64,000 nucleotides of DNA from Ktedonobacteraceae bacterium (GCA_035653615.1 DASRBN010000030.1:186001-250000), one strand, 5' to 3'; counted from the stretch's first letter, positions 51,566 through 59,682 are shown. The notes: a model not told the origin generated them from the letters alone. Numbers and translations: made by a program.

Positions 51566-52117
51566 TCACAGATTTTCCCACAGGCTGATCAGAACACGGG
51601 CTTCGATACCGGCGAGCTGTGCTATTTCATCCCGGCCATCCATGCTAGTTACTTTTACGTGTACCTGGACAGGACTGATACCCAATCCCTCAGCAATGTT
51701 GTGCTGCATCTCTGGTAAGCGTTTTTTCATGCGCGGCTGCTCTCCGCACAGAACCGTCACGTCAACAGTTCCTATGAAAAGTTGTCTGGCTTCAATCAGG
51801 CGACGGCGCATTTCAGGTAGATAATCGATTGATCGAACCCCCGTTTCGCCAACATCGGGAAACCAATCATCAATATCACCAGTATTGGTGGCTCCGGCTA
51901 AGGCCATGACAATGGCATGAGAGACTACGTCTCCGTCGCTTCTCTTCGTGTTTGGTCCCTTGGGGAAGTTCTCAAAAGGTACGCCTGCCAGCACCAGCGT
52001 TCGGCCCTCGGCAAACGCGTGAAAGTCTGAAGCAAAAGCCAAGCGCTGCTTCTTTGCTAATGTAAGGGCTATTTCCCGTACTAATTCATCTCTTGTGGTT
52101 TTATCGATGGTTGTCAT
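51566..52117 (-). CDS. IspF-like protein (2-C-methyl-D-erythritol 2,4-cyclodiphosphate synthase fold)
   Basis: A 183-residue protein with an N-terminal helix of about 25 residues, then the IspF fold. Asp31 and His33 (SDFHAFAEG) and His67 (RSDGDVVSHAI) match the Zn ligands of the enzyme, and GTVDVTVLCGEQPRMKKRL matches the NVDVTI region. GDIDDWFPD replaces the usual GDIGxHFPD, and the C-terminal TTTExxGFxGRxEGI motif is largely lost (VTSMDGRDEIAQLAGI). Metal binding is probably kept, but the nucleotide site is altered, so isoprenoid synthesis is doubtful. It is the outermost gene of the integrative element, followed upstream by the hydrolase gene. Confidence 0.75.
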   Translation of the reverse strand: MTTIDKTTRDELVREIALTLAKKQRLAFASDFHAFAEGRTLVLAGVPFENFPKGPNTKRSDGDVVSHAIVMALAGATNTGDIDDWFPDVGETGVRSIDYLPEMRRRLIEARQLFIGTVDVTVLCGEQPRMKKRLPEMQHNIAEGLGISPVQVHVKVTSMDGRDEIAQLAGIEARVLISLWENL

Positions 52118-52197
52118 TTGCTTGCCTCCTCATCAATGTCGTATGTATAAGTGAATTCGTGTAAAGCGGCATTCGCCACAATATGACGATACCCGTG

Positions 52198-53094
52198 TCA
52201 GTTCTTGTGATTTTGCTCGACCCGCCGAAGAAAGTCTCTGACTGCCTGTATGTAGCGTTCTGTCTCCTCAAGATGTGGCATATGGGCGCTCTGCTCGAAG
52301 ATGACTATTTCTGACTGAGGAATCAGGCGATGGTACCAGGCTGTCGTCTCTGGGGTGGCTTCGTCATAGCGACCACATGTGAAGAGGGTAGGGTTGGCTA
52401 TTTCAGTCAGGTGAGGAGTGCAATCATAATCTAAGAGGTTTCCCGTCATATAAAACTCGGTCGGCCCCCACATGGTGTTGTAAACCATGGTTCCTTCACC
52501 GGCGAATGTTCGTTCCAAGGGTTCTGGCCAGGGATGAAGACGACAAAGATAGCGTTGGTAGAATTCCATTGCTGCTTCTTGATAGTGTTCGGAATCAGTC
52601 GTGCCGTCGCTTTCATGCTCCTGAAAAACTCTCTGTACTTCAAGAGGGAGGCTCTGCCTGTAGTGTTCCATGTCTTGAAGCCAACGAGGAATAGAAAGCG
52701 CGGGACTGGCAAGAATAAGACCTCGAATTCCCTCTGGTTGAGTAAGAATATAATCAACCGCTAACATGCTCCCCCAGGAGTGTCCAAAAAGGTGAATTTG
52801 ATCGAGATCGAGCGCTTTTCGGATTTGGCTTAGCTCTTCAACAAAGCGCTTCCGTTGCCAAAGGCTAATGTTATCTGGCCTCTCTGACTTGCCGCAGCCT
52901 AACTGATCGTAGAAGATGACAGGCCGCTCATCTGCTAGTTGTTCGAGTGGTTCAAGGTAATCGTGAGGAGACCCTGGACCGCCGTGAAGTGTGAGAAGTG
53001 GAATACCATTCCCTGGATTCACGATTTTGTACCAGACAAGCCCGCCAGTTACTTGAACGTATCCTTCTTGTATATGATTGATTTGTTCTAGCAT
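52198..53094 (-). CDS. Alpha/beta hydrolase, prolyl aminopeptidase family S33
   Basis: A 298-residue protein. HGGPGSPHDYL near 37 (oxyanion-hole motif), DQLGCGKSERPD near 63 and nucleophile elbow GHSWGS (Ser107) are the classic proline-iminopeptidase pattern. LFTCGRYDEATPE near 235 supplies Asp, and EQSAHMPHLEETERY near 272 supplies His. It would release N-terminal proline or other residues from peptides in the cytoplasm; related members hydrolyse lactones or amides. There is no signal peptide. It is likely cargo of the integrative element, transcribed with the HTH and IspF-like genes. Confidence 0.88.
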   Translation of the reverse strand: MLEQINHIQEGYVQVTGGLVWYKIVNPGNGIPLLTLHGGPGSPHDYLEPLEQLADERPVIFYDQLGCGKSERPDNISLWQRKRFVEELSQIRKALDLDQIHLFGHSWGSMLAVDYILTQPEGIRGLILASPALSIPRWLQDMEHYRQSLPLEVQRVFQEHESDGTTDSEHYQEAAMEFYQRYLCRLHPWPEPLERTFAGEGTMVYNTMWGPTEFYMTGNLLDYDCTPHLTEIANPTLFTCGRYDEATPETTAWYHRLIPQSEIVIFEQSAHMPHLEETERYIQAVRDFLRRVEQNHKN

Positions 53095-53120
53095 GAGTTC
53101 TCCCGACTTTGTGTGTGCAG

Positions 53121-53939
53121 TTACGATGTACTTGCTTCTCGTTCCTTCAAACAGTCCTGGTACGCTTTTATGAGCTTTGATGGGTTCATTTGCAGTGGGT
53201 CAAGTTCAAAAGCCTTATGCCCTATATCATATCTCGGCGCAAAAAACAGGTGCTTGATGAGGTTCCATCCTTCATCGGTTTCTGCATAGGCGTAGACTTT
53301 GGTGATCCTGATTTTTGGGTATTGCTCACACCAAAAATTGAGAACACTATTGATAAGCGTTCTGAGAGCTGTGTGATGTTCTGATTTGATGACGATTGCA
53401 TTGACGTAGACGGTATACGCCTTATTCTCTTCATAGGTAAAAATATGATCTGTTCGGATATCTCGCTCATGCATCTCACGGCGGAGCAATTTGAAAATTG
53501 TTTCTTCCGCCATAGGAATCATGGTGACATATCCCCATATATCCTTTCTATCCTCGGCGTTATAGAGGACGCGGCACATATAAGGGTTCTTTTTCCACCA
53601 GGTGTGCGTGATCGTCAGGTCTACCGCTTCATCGATTCCAAACATCTCATAGTCCAGGGCAAGCAAATAGGGAAGATCGCCTGCTTGAACCCAATCGGTT
53701 TTGCCCTGCTCTTCTTTTTTTGTGCGGATGGCTTCTACTCGACGTTTTCTTTTCAGGCGATGAAACTCTATGACTTTGCGAATGTCCTCTAAATTGTAGA
53801 GCGCATCTCTTTGTCTCCCCTGTGGCAAAGATTTCCTGATGCGGCCTTCTCTTGCATGGCGGTAGAAAGTGTTTTCTGAAATTCCTCCTTCTGTGTAAAG
53901 CCTGATTCCTTCTTCTGAATCAACCCATTTTTCTTGCAT
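53121..53939 (-). CDS. DNA-binding protein with GNAT-like C-terminal domain
   Basis: A 272-residue protein. Residues 15-60 form an excisionase/MerR-like helix-turn-helix (GGISENTFYRHAREGRIRKSL, YNLEDIRKVIEFHRLKRKRR). The C-terminal 170 residues have the strand-helix order of an acetyltransferase (YVNAIVIKSEHHTALRTLIN, ITKVYAYAETDEGWNLIKHLFF). GAGGAAAGCAATAGC precedes ATG 53939. It probably regulates its own divergent promoter region, where repeated TAGTTAT motifs lie. It is the first gene of the left, minus-strand operon of the element. Confidence 0.65.
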   Translation of the reverse strand: MQEKWVDSEEGIRLYTEGGISENTFYRHAREGRIRKSLPQGRQRDALYNLEDIRKVIEFHRLKRKRRVEAIRTKKEEQGKTDWVQAGDLPYLLALDYEMFGIDEAVDLTITHTWWKKNPYMCRVLYNAEDRKDIWGYVTMIPMAEETIFKLLRREMHERDIRTDHIFTYEENKAYTVYVNAIVIKSEHHTALRTLINSVLNFWCEQYPKIRITKVYAYAETDEGWNLIKHLFFAPRYDIGHKAFELDPLQMNPSKLIKAYQDCLKEREASTS

Positions 53940-53959
53940 GCTATTGCTTTCCTCTGTAG

Positions 53960-54103
53960 GTGACTTTCATTTATGACAGTTATTGTAACATGGTTGCTTT
54001 CAATTGACAAAAGTTGTTATTTCATCTTGACATTAGAAACCGTTGTTAGTTATAATATTATATGATAGTTAATAAAAGTTATTTGTTAGTTATCGCTAGT
54101 TAT
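53960..54103. promoter_or_regulatory. AT-rich divergent control region with repeated TAGTTAT motifs
   Basis: On the minus strand, TTGTCA and TACAAT (17-bp spacing, within about 53983-54018) form a promoter for the HTH gene. On the plus strand, TTGACA (54027-54032) and TATAAT (54051-54056), 18 bp apart, form a near-consensus promoter. TAGTTAT-type repeats occur at 54045-54053, 54065-54073, 54085-54093 and 54096-54103 at about 10-20-bp pitch. They look like operators or iterons, so the region could also be a replication origin for the excised element. Confidence 0.55.
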
Positions 54104-54655
54104 GTTTCCATGATGGTGATCTGGGCCAGGTACACGCAGAACATGAAGCGGTTGTGAAGGCGAAGTAAGCAACAGAGCTTCCTGTTCGGTACTCAATGAC
54201 AAAGGGTAAATATGTCGGGTGTGTTCCGACTCCTTTCATATCCTACAAACGCGCCTTTCTGAGTAACTACGGAGACTATGTTGGCGGAGAACAGGTAGGA
54301 CACTTGAGTAGAGAGTTCCGAGCCGCATAGGAGAGAGTGCAATTGTGCGTAGCCGTTCGGGAGAACGCTAGGCCGTGTGTCGCGTGACTTGTCTCCGCGA
54401 TGCATGTACAGATGAGGGAAGGGAGTAGGAACCCGCGAACCGGCCAATGCCAGGGAAGGAGGGTAGCACATGGCGCTGTCTGGTTTTGTGGGAGCATCGT
54501 TCAACCACTCACGGTTGATCCTGCCTGCTCTCGTTCCAACGAGGGAGGGCTGAGCCGGTGAGCCCTTTCATTGGCTTGTGTTGTTCGGTGGTGTGTCTTT
54601 GTTGTGCGTTCTTCGTAGTGCTCTGTGTAAAGTCGTCGTTTAAACGCGCATTTTG
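54104..54655 (+). ncRNA. Candidate long structured RNA (no coding frame)
   Basis: Some 550 bases lie downstream of a near-consensus promoter and before the SprT-like gene without a credible gene. Several tight hairpins are visible: GTCGG...CCGAC (54214-54230), GTTC-GGGA-GAAC near 54355, TCAACC-ACTCAC-GGTTGA (54501-54518) and CTCGT-TCCA-ACGAG (54530-54543). GC content is much higher than in the adjoining AT-rich control region. A non-coding RNA or a long structured leader fits. I do not recognise a known RNA family. Confidence 0.35.
54637..54653 (+). promoter_or_regulatory. Shared GTTTAAACGC motif, copy 1 (before SprT-like gene)
   Basis: GTTTAAACGCGCATTTT just before the ribosome binding site of the SprT-like gene. 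Related copies stand at 55600-55618 (GTTTAAACGCTCACTTTTT) and 62090-62107 (GTTGAAACGCTGACTTTT), each directly upstream of a gene of this element. A common operator or RNA signal is likely. Confidence 0.5.
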
Positions 54656-54666
54656 TGAGGTGTGCC

Positions 54667-55257
54667 ATGGAACAACCGGAACTCGTCGTGTATCGGGAAG
54701 CGTGGCTACAAGGGGCGGCTGCCTTTCTGATGGACTACCTGGTCGAGCGAGACTTACCACGTGTGGAGGTACGGGTCTCGTGTGGCTGGCCGGTGCGCGG
54801 TGGTGTGAGTCGGCGCAGGACGGTCATCGGGCAGTGCTTTCCTCCCACGGCAAGCCGGGACGGCAAGCCTCAAATCTTCATTTCTCCCCTGCTCTCCGAC
54901 AGTCTTGATGTGCTTGGGGTGCTGTTGCATGAACTGATTCATGCCTGTTTTGGCTGCCGCTTCGGCCATGGCAAGGAGTTCTCGCAGGCGGCGCGGCGTG
55001 CTGGCCTGGCCGGTCCTCCCACGGCTACCACGGTGGGTGATGCCCTGCGTCCGGTGCTGGTTGCCTATGTCCAGCAGGTTGGCTCCTATCCGCATGCGGC
55101 GATTACGGTCAAGCCGAAAGAGAAGGTGGGCAGTCGGCTGCGCTTGTACCAGTGCAGTTGTGAGCCTGCCGTCAAAGTGCGCGTTGCCAGTGACCGCTTT
55201 CAAGCGCGGTGCTTGGTCTGTGGTGTGCTCTTTGAGCAGGTCATCAAGGACGAGTAG
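54667..55257 (+). CDS. SprT-like zinc metalloprotease with C-terminal zinc ribbon
   Basis: A 196-residue protein. HELIH (88-92) is the zinc-protease helix; a third ligand is probably the His in RFGHGKEF near 101. The C-terminus has two cysteine pairs (YQCSCEP and ARCLVCGVLF), the zinc ribbon of SprT/Spartan-type proteins. Spartan relatives cut DNA-protein crosslinks, which suits an element that replicates with covalent Rep-DNA intermediates; that link is inference. ATG 54667 is preceded by GAGGTG at five bases. It heads the long plus-strand operon. Confidence 0.75.
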   Translation: MEQPELVVYREAWLQGAAAFLMDYLVERDLPRVEVRVSCGWPVRGGVSRRRTVIGQCFPPTASRDGKPQIFISPLLSDSLDVLGVLLHELIHACFGCRFGHGKEFSQAARRAGLAGPPTATTVGDALRPVLVAYVQQVGSYPHAAITVKPKEKVGSRLRLYQCSCEPAVKVRVASDRFQARCLVCGVLFEQVIKDE

Positions 55258-55274
55258 ACAGGGAGGAATGAACG

Positions 55275-55439
55275 ATGTCGAGTCTCTGCCAACAACTTGG
55301 GCATCAGTGGGTCCCTACTCTGTCGGTGGGGTGGTTTCGCTGTAGCCGTTCAGGCTGTGATGTCTTCGGCATCTGCGTCCAGTGCGTTACTCGCCTGCCT
55401 CAACAGGCGCTGCGGATGTGTTGCCTGAGATATCGCTAA
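55275..55439 (+). CDS. Small cysteine-rich protein (54 residues)
   Basis: ATG 55275 follows AGGGAGGAATGAACG, and TAA ends at 55439. The product MSSLCQQLGHQWVPTL... contains seven cysteines and a histidine, among them CSRSGC and CVQC, a probable small zinc finger. It starts 17 bp after the protease stop, in the same operon. No family is recognised. Confidence 0.5.
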   Translation: MSSLCQQLGHQWVPTLSVGWFRCSRSGCDVFGICVQCVTRLPQQALRMCCLRYR

Positions 55440-55451
55440 AGAGGAGGTGTG

Positions 55452-55571
55452 ATGTATCGTTTGCCGTCGTATTGGAAGACCTTGGCGTTGGTGCTGTTGG
55501 TGCTCGTGCTGGTGTGGGTGCTGCTCAATGTCCAGTATGGCAGCCTGCCCCCGTTTCGTCTTCCCTTGTAG
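55452..55571 (+). CDS. Small single-pass membrane protein (39 residues)
   Basis: ATG 55452 follows GAGGAGGTGTG, a strong ribosome binding site. The protein has a basic start (MYRLPSYWK), a helix of about 18 Leu/Val residues and a short polar tail (NVQYGSLPPFRLPL). It resembles phage or plasmid micro-membrane proteins. It follows the cysteine-rich gene by 12 bp. Confidence 0.5.
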   Translation: MYRLPSYWKTLALVLLVLVLVWVLLNVQYGSLPPFRLPL

Positions 55572-55599
55572 TCATGCGTTCTGCCTCTGAAAAGTCACT

Positions 55600-55618
55600 G
55601 TTTAAACGCTCACTTTTT
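55600..55618 (+). promoter_or_regulatory. Shared GTTTAAACGC motif, copy 2
   Basis: GTTTAAACGCTCACTTTTT, 30 bp before the zinc-finger gene at 55648; see the copies at 54637 and 62090. Confidence 0.5.
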
Positions 55619-55647
55619 AAAGAGGTGTCTGACACTTGGAGGTAGGG

Positions 55648-55818
55648 TTGAGACTCCCATCTTTTACCCATGTCTGCATTTACTGTGAGAAGCCTGCCCT
55701 GTATCGCTGTGCAGTGTGCGACGCTCCCTTGTGCTCACGGTGTGTGTTGCGTCTCGGGCGGAAGCTCTACTGTCGTTTGTGTGGAAACGCCCGTCGAGGG
55801 TCGGGGCGTACATCGTAG
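55648..55818 (+). CDS. Small B-box-like zinc-finger protein
   Basis: About 56 residues from TTG 55648, which has GGAGGTAGGG directly upstream; an in-frame TTG at 55636 would contain that site. Three CxxC pairs (CIYCEKP, YRCAVCDAPLCSRC, YCRLC) in 45 residues form a cross-brace zinc fold. It is probably a protein- or nucleic-acid-binding accessory of the element. Confidence 0.5.
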   Translation: MRLPSFTHVCIYCEKPALYRCAVCDAPLCSRCVLRLGRKLYCRLCGNARRGSGRTS

Positions 55819-55975
55819 GTCGTACTTGTAGGGTGCTGGCTCCTGTCTGCAACACAGAAGCCAGCCGTTGAGTTCCTTGGTTTCCATTGCTGGATGTTGC
55901 CAGGTCTCGCCTGTATTGTGGCGTGGGCGGGCCTGGCTGTCAAGTCTTCTCACGCCGCAAGAAGGAGTTACTCAC

Positions 55976-56308
55976 ATGGCTGCAAAGTTAGTTGGTATTG
56001 TGATGGGTATGCGTGAAGTCGAGGGCGTGACCAAAGAGGGACCCCGCAAGGGCGAAAGCTGGCGCTTCCTCTCCATCGAAGTCAATGATGTGCGCTTTGG
56101 ACACGTCTGGTCCTGCCAGGTGCGTCATGACGACAATCAGTACCCGGACCTGGTCAATCAGGACCTGGTTGGGCACAAAGTCCAGATGGTCATTAAATCG
56201 CAATCAGCAGGTGAGCGGCAGTTGCAAGATGGCCGCAAGGTGATGCAAATTCGCTCTCAGGTGACCAACCTGCGCGACCTGGGTGTCCCTAACGAGGATG
56301 AGGACTAA
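55976..56308 (+). CDS. Small acidic-tailed protein, possible OB-fold ssDNA-binding protein
   Basis: A 110-residue protein from ATG 55976 behind AAGAAGGAG. It is predicted beta-rich (LVGIVMGMREV, WRFLSIEVNDVRFGHVWSCQV, HKVQMVIKSQS) and ends NLRDLGVPNEDED. The acidic tail and strand order resemble single-stranded-DNA-binding proteins of mobile elements, but no diagnostic motif is present, so this is a guess. It lies between the zinc-finger and HNH genes. Confidence 0.5.
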   Translation: MAAKLVGIVMGMREVEGVTKEGPRKGESWRFLSIEVNDVRFGHVWSCQVRHDDNQYPDLVNQDLVGHKVQMVIKSQSAGERQLQDGRKVMQIRSQVTNLRDLGVPNEDED

Positions 56309-56422
56309 GCCGCATGGCTGCGCCTCGTTCTCCATTCGTGGGTCGGGATGACTCTGTTTCATCTCGACCCATTTCTGTTTTTTGGGGTGCTTTCCGTCAG
56401 GCATGAGGAAAGGGTAGCCACG

Positions 56423-56932
56423 ATGTTTGATGCGCAGCTCTACCCGTCCCAATGGCGTGCTATTCGACGGGACAAGCTCCGTGAAGCCAACTATTGCTGT
56501 GAGGAATGCGGTGTGAAGCATCTCTCTGAGCGACACAATACCCGCACGGGTGATCGCTATATCGTCTACTTGTCCATCGCACACAAACAGCAATACCAAA
56601 CTTGGAAGAAAGATGCCGACACCATGGTGTTATGCCAGCGCTGTCACCGGCGCTATGATCGGCAGTTCCGCCGCAAGGGGTTGGTCAAGTCCTATACCCC
56701 GGTCGGCTATGCCAAAGTCTATATCGAGTCCGAGGGGAAAGAGGTGTTAGCCGGGATGCCACGCACCTTTGCCGAATTAGTCGATGTCGTGGGGGCCTTG
56801 CCGCTTGATGCCCAGTTCTCGGTCCACCTGGTGATGAATGGCGCGCTGGTGGGCCAGGGCCGCTATCGCAAAATGGCGGACGGTATTGAGGTGCTGGCCG
56901 AATACGGCGCCTGTCAAGGGCTGCCGTTCTAA
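56423..56932 (+). CDS. HNH-nuclease-like zinc protein
   Basis: About 169 residues from ATG 56423 (AGGAAAGGGTAGCC upstream). CCEECGVKH near 25, SIAHKQQYQTW near 52 and LCQRCHRRYDRQ near 73 give the Cys4 plus H...N/D...H layout of HNH endonucleases. The C-terminal 85 residues are a separate alpha/beta part. A nicking or cleavage role in element transfer or host DNA processing is possible. The catalytic His context (IAHK in place of DHI) is atypical, so activity is uncertain. Confidence 0.6.
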   Translation: MFDAQLYPSQWRAIRRDKLREANYCCEECGVKHLSERHNTRTGDRYIVYLSIAHKQQYQTWKKDADTMVLCQRCHRRYDRQFRRKGLVKSYTPVGYAKVYIESEGKEVLAGMPRTFAELVDVVGALPLDAQFSVHLVMNGALVGQGRYRKMADGIEVLAEYGACQGLPF

Positions 56933-56960
56933 TCTGTCTCTCCATGAAAGGATGGTGTAT

Positions 56961-57905
56961 ATGGGATTGCGAACCTGGCTGGTTGAGCGGCTCTCAACCG
57001 GTCGTGACATGCAGGTACCAGGTGCCGGTGGGCCTGGTGCAGCTGCTTCCTGCGAGTTGGTGAGCGGGGAGGTCTTCGAGGATGACCTGATCGACATCGA
57101 GCAGACACCGGCCTCGCACGCCTCGCACTTTGAACGCTACCGCAAGTTGATTGATTCCTTTGACGAAGATCGCGAATCGCCCTTTGAGAAGCTGGTGCGC
57201 TGGCTTTTTCTCCTGCTGGCGTATACGCTGCCGTTGCTGGTGGCGTATGCGATGGGCAAAGAGATCGGCGATGCCTACGGGGGGCGCTTCGACTGGAATA
57301 GCGGCTGGTCGCTGGGCACACACACGGTGGCGCTGGCAGGGGAGTTTGCGCTAGCGATGATGACGCTCTCGGCGGCGACGGCGCTGCGGCGCATGGCCTC
57401 TGATGCCAGTTCTGCGCCCAAGTTCTTTGGCTCGCTGGTGTGCTTCCTGCTCTTCTCGCTGGCGTCCGGCCTGGCGCAATGGTTCATTGCCTCGGCGCAC
57501 ATTGTGCCGCGTGACACCAGTGGCATTGCGGCGCTGGTCTTCCGCGTGGCGATGGTGCCGGCGGTCGATATCGCGTCCTTGTTGTTCCTGGCGGTCATGC
57601 AGTTCAAGTCGCTCAAGAAGTTCGTGGCTGATCAACGCGTGCGCGCCCAGGCGATACGTGAGATTAACGAGGCGGAACTGGACATCCAGCGCGCCCAATC
57701 GGCGGCGGCCCGGCGCGAAACGGAAGAGCGGCAAGACCTGGCGATGAAAGAGCAGCGCAACCAGGTGTGGCTCGAGCTCGACCGGTTGCACGCCCAAACC
57801 ATGATTGCCGATGCCAAACGTCGCGCCCTGCCCGCAGCTGGTGGCTCGCCGGAAGAGACGCAAAGTGAGGTCAAAATTCGGCGCATTGAGCGCGCTGGCT
57901 CCTAG
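56961..57905 (+). CDS. Membrane protein with C-terminal coiled coil
   Basis: About 314 residues from ATG 56961 (ATG 56952 is also in frame). A soluble N-terminus of 80 residues is followed by four membrane helices (LVRWLFLLLAYTLPLLVAYA, ALAGEFALAMMTLSAATAL, FFGSLVCFLLFSLASGLAQW, ALVFRVAMVPAVDIASLLFLA), then a long charged coiled coil (residues about 225-300). It resembles membrane scaffolds in mobilisable elements, but I recognise no family. It precedes the primase gene. Confidence 0.6.
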   Translation: MGLRTWLVERLSTGRDMQVPGAGGPGAAASCELVSGEVFEDDLIDIEQTPASHASHFERYRKLIDSFDEDRESPFEKLVRWLFLLLAYTLPLLVAYAMGKEIGDAYGGRFDWNSGWSLGTHTVALAGEFALAMMTLSAATALRRMASDASSAPKFFGSLVCFLLFSLASGLAQWFIASAHIVPRDTSGIAALVFRVAMVPAVDIASLLFLAVMQFKSLKKFVADQRVRAQAIREINEAELDIQRAQSAAARRETEERQDLAMKEQRNQVWLELDRLHAQTMIADAKRRALPAAGGSPEETQSEVKIRRIERAGS

Positions 57906-57998
57906 CTCTTTGTGCGCCACGCGCCACGCGCCAGGCTCATGGCTTGCTATGTGCGTGAGGTATGCTGGCTGGTCGAGATGCAGGAAGGAGTGGTGTCG

Positions 57999-58967
57999 AT
58001 GATCGAGCGTTCGGTGCTGCTGGCCTTCGCCCGGCGCTTCATCGGGCGGCGCGATGATTACGCCGTGCAACAGCAGAGCGGGCGCTACCGGCGGGTCGGT
58101 GCTGCGCTGACGGCGACGGCGCTGGCGCGTCACCTGGCCGGCCAGGACACGCTGGGCACCTATGTGATCGATGAGGCGGGCCGCTGTCGCTTCGCCGTCT
58201 ATGATGCCGATACGCCAGATGGCTTGGCGCTGCTGGCAACGGTGCAGGCTCGCCTGGCGTCGGATGGTATCCCGTCGTTCCTGGAAGCATCGCGACGGGG
58301 CGGACACCTGTGGGTGCTGTTCGCGCCGCCGCTCTCTGCGCTCTCGGTGCGGCGCTGGCTGCTGCCGTACTGCCCGCCTGGGGTCGAATTCTACCCCAAA
58401 CAAGAGGCGGTGGCAGCGGGCTACGGGTCGCTCATCCGGGTGCCGTTGGGCATCCACCAGAGGAGCGGACGGCGCTATCCCTTTGTCTGGTGGCAAGGGG
58501 AAAGGGTGGTGCTGGTGGCCGCTTCGACCTCGGCGCAACTGGCCTGGTGCTGTTCGCTGGAGCCGATAGTCCCCCCGGATGAGGACGCGCTGCTCTCGCC
58601 TCAGAGCGCTCCGGGTGTGGCTCCTGCGACCGCATCGATAACAAAAAAAGGTGCCACTGCTGCCACTCCCTCGCAGTTCACTTCGATTGCCGCCTGGTGC
58701 GCGGCGCAAGACCCGTTCTCCCTCATTGGCCGCTATGTACGTCTGGACGAGCGCGGCATGGGGCATTGTCCCTTTGGAGAACATCACAGCGATGGGGTCG
58801 ATCAGCATCCCTCGTTGCGGGTCTACCGGCCCAGCGTGCTCGGTGGCTGTTGTTGGCACTGCTACACCTGGGGGCGTGGTGGCAACGTCTTTAACTTTGT
58901 AGCGCGCTATCATCGCCTGGACGCCAAGACCCTGTGGGCACGCATCCGGGCCGGTGGCTCATTCTGA
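57999..58967 (+). CDS. Archaeo-eukaryotic-type primase fused to CHC2-like zinc finger
   Basis: A 322-residue protein. The N-terminal 165 residues fit the AEP/TOTE-type primase core: YDAD (68-71, the metal-binding Asp pair), EASRRGGHLWVLF (96-108), VEFYPKQ near 129 and SLIRVPLGIHQRSGRRY (144-160). A Thr/Ser-rich linker leads to a DnaG-like zinc domain: HCPFGEHHSDG... HPSLRVY... CCWHCYTWGRGGNVFNF. ATG 57999 follows AGGAAGGAG; GTG 57993 is the alternative. It probably primes replication of the excised element. No helicase is fused or adjacent. Confidence 0.75.
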   Translation: MIERSVLLAFARRFIGRRDDYAVQQQSGRYRRVGAALTATALARHLAGQDTLGTYVIDEAGRCRFAVYDADTPDGLALLATVQARLASDGIPSFLEASRRGGHLWVLFAPPLSALSVRRWLLPYCPPGVEFYPKQEAVAAGYGSLIRVPLGIHQRSGRRYPFVWWQGERVVLVAASTSAQLAWCCSLEPIVPPDEDALLSPQSAPGVAPATASITKKGATAATPSQFTSIAAWCAAQDPFSLIGRYVRLDERGMGHCPFGEHHSDGVDQHPSLRVYRPSVLGGCCWHCYTWGRGGNVFNFVARYHRLDAKTLWARIRAGGSF

Positions 58968-59082
58968 TGACAAAGCATGGCTCTCAGCTCCACTCGCAAC
59001 GTGACCGAGAGCCATGAGCAGGAAGGTCCCGCTGTGGAAAGTATACCACGGCTGGGCGCTTCCTGCGGAAAGGAAGGTCCCT

Positions 59083-59682
59083 ATGAAAACACGTCATTCC
59101 TTTAGTAGCATCGTCTTGTTGCTGACCGCGCTCATCTGTCTGCTGTTGGCCCTACTGCTGTACGGGGGCAAACGGTTCTCCTCGCTCTCTGGGCAAAGTC
59201 CGCTCAACAGTTTTGTGCAGGTCCAGGGGTCCTATGCAGTCGATGGCCCTCCCACGCTGTCGGTCGGCTTCCTCAACCGTGTGCTCTCGGCCTCTCACTC
59301 CCCGGCGGCAGGGCTGGGACAGGCGCTCTACGATGGGGGCGTGCGCTACGGGATTGACCCGGCCTATGCGCTGGCCTTCTTCCAGCATGAATCGAACTTT
59401 GGCAGAACCGGGTGGGCCGCCGTGAACCGGAGCCTGGGCAATATTCGCTGTTCGGCGGGTTACGCCTGCCAGGGTGGCTATCGCTCCTATACGAGTTGGC
59501 AAGCCGGGTTTCTCGACTGGTATCACCTCATCCGTACCTTGTATATCGACCAATGGCACCTGACGACGGTGGCGCAAATCATCCCGGTGTATGCCCCGGC
59601 CAGCGATGGCAACAATGTGGCCGCCTATATTCAAGCCGTTGAGCAGGCAGTGCAACGCTGGCGAGCAGGGCAGGTGGTCTGA
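59083..59682 (+). CDS. Membrane-anchored cell-wall hydrolase (glucosaminidase / lytic-transglycosylase-like)
   Basis: A 199-residue protein from ATG 59083 (AAAGGAAGGTCCCT upstream). A signal anchor (SFSSIVLLLTALICLLLALLL) is followed by an extracytoplasmic lysozyme-like domain: YGIDPAYALAFFQHESNFGR (Glu as likely catalytic residue), SLGNIRC and GYRSYTSWQAGFLDWYHLI. Such enzymes open the wall for conjugation or phage DNA passage. Its presence without other transfer genes suggests help in mobilisation. The stop overlaps the next start (TGATG). Confidence 0.75.
   Translation: MKTRHSFSSIVLLLTALICLLLALLLYGGKRFSSLSGQSPLNSFVQVQGSYAVDGPPTLSVGFLNRVLSASHSPAAGLGQALYDGGVRYGIDPAYALAFFQHESNFGRTGWAAVNRSLGNIRCSAGYACQGGYRSYTSWQAGFLDWYHLIRTLYIDQWHLTTVAQIIPVYAPASDGNNVAAYIQAVEQAVQRWRAGQVV

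Noticed and set aside
51145-51588. Plus-strand open frame of 147 residues at the left end of the element
   Set aside because: It begins inside the old tmRNA terminator, crosses the attachment site and arm sites, and encodes a Cys/Leu-rich nonsense protein.
54193-54504. Minus-strand open frames of 73-103 residues in the non-coding stretch of the element
   Set aside because: No ribosome binding site and no motif; the hairpins and position favour an RNA or leader.
57351-58913. Minus-strand open frame of 520 residues opposite the membrane-protein and primase genes
   Set aside because: It is the antisense shadow of two well-supported plus-strand genes in high-GC DNA; the product is Arg/His/Pro-rich with no motif and no ribosome binding site.
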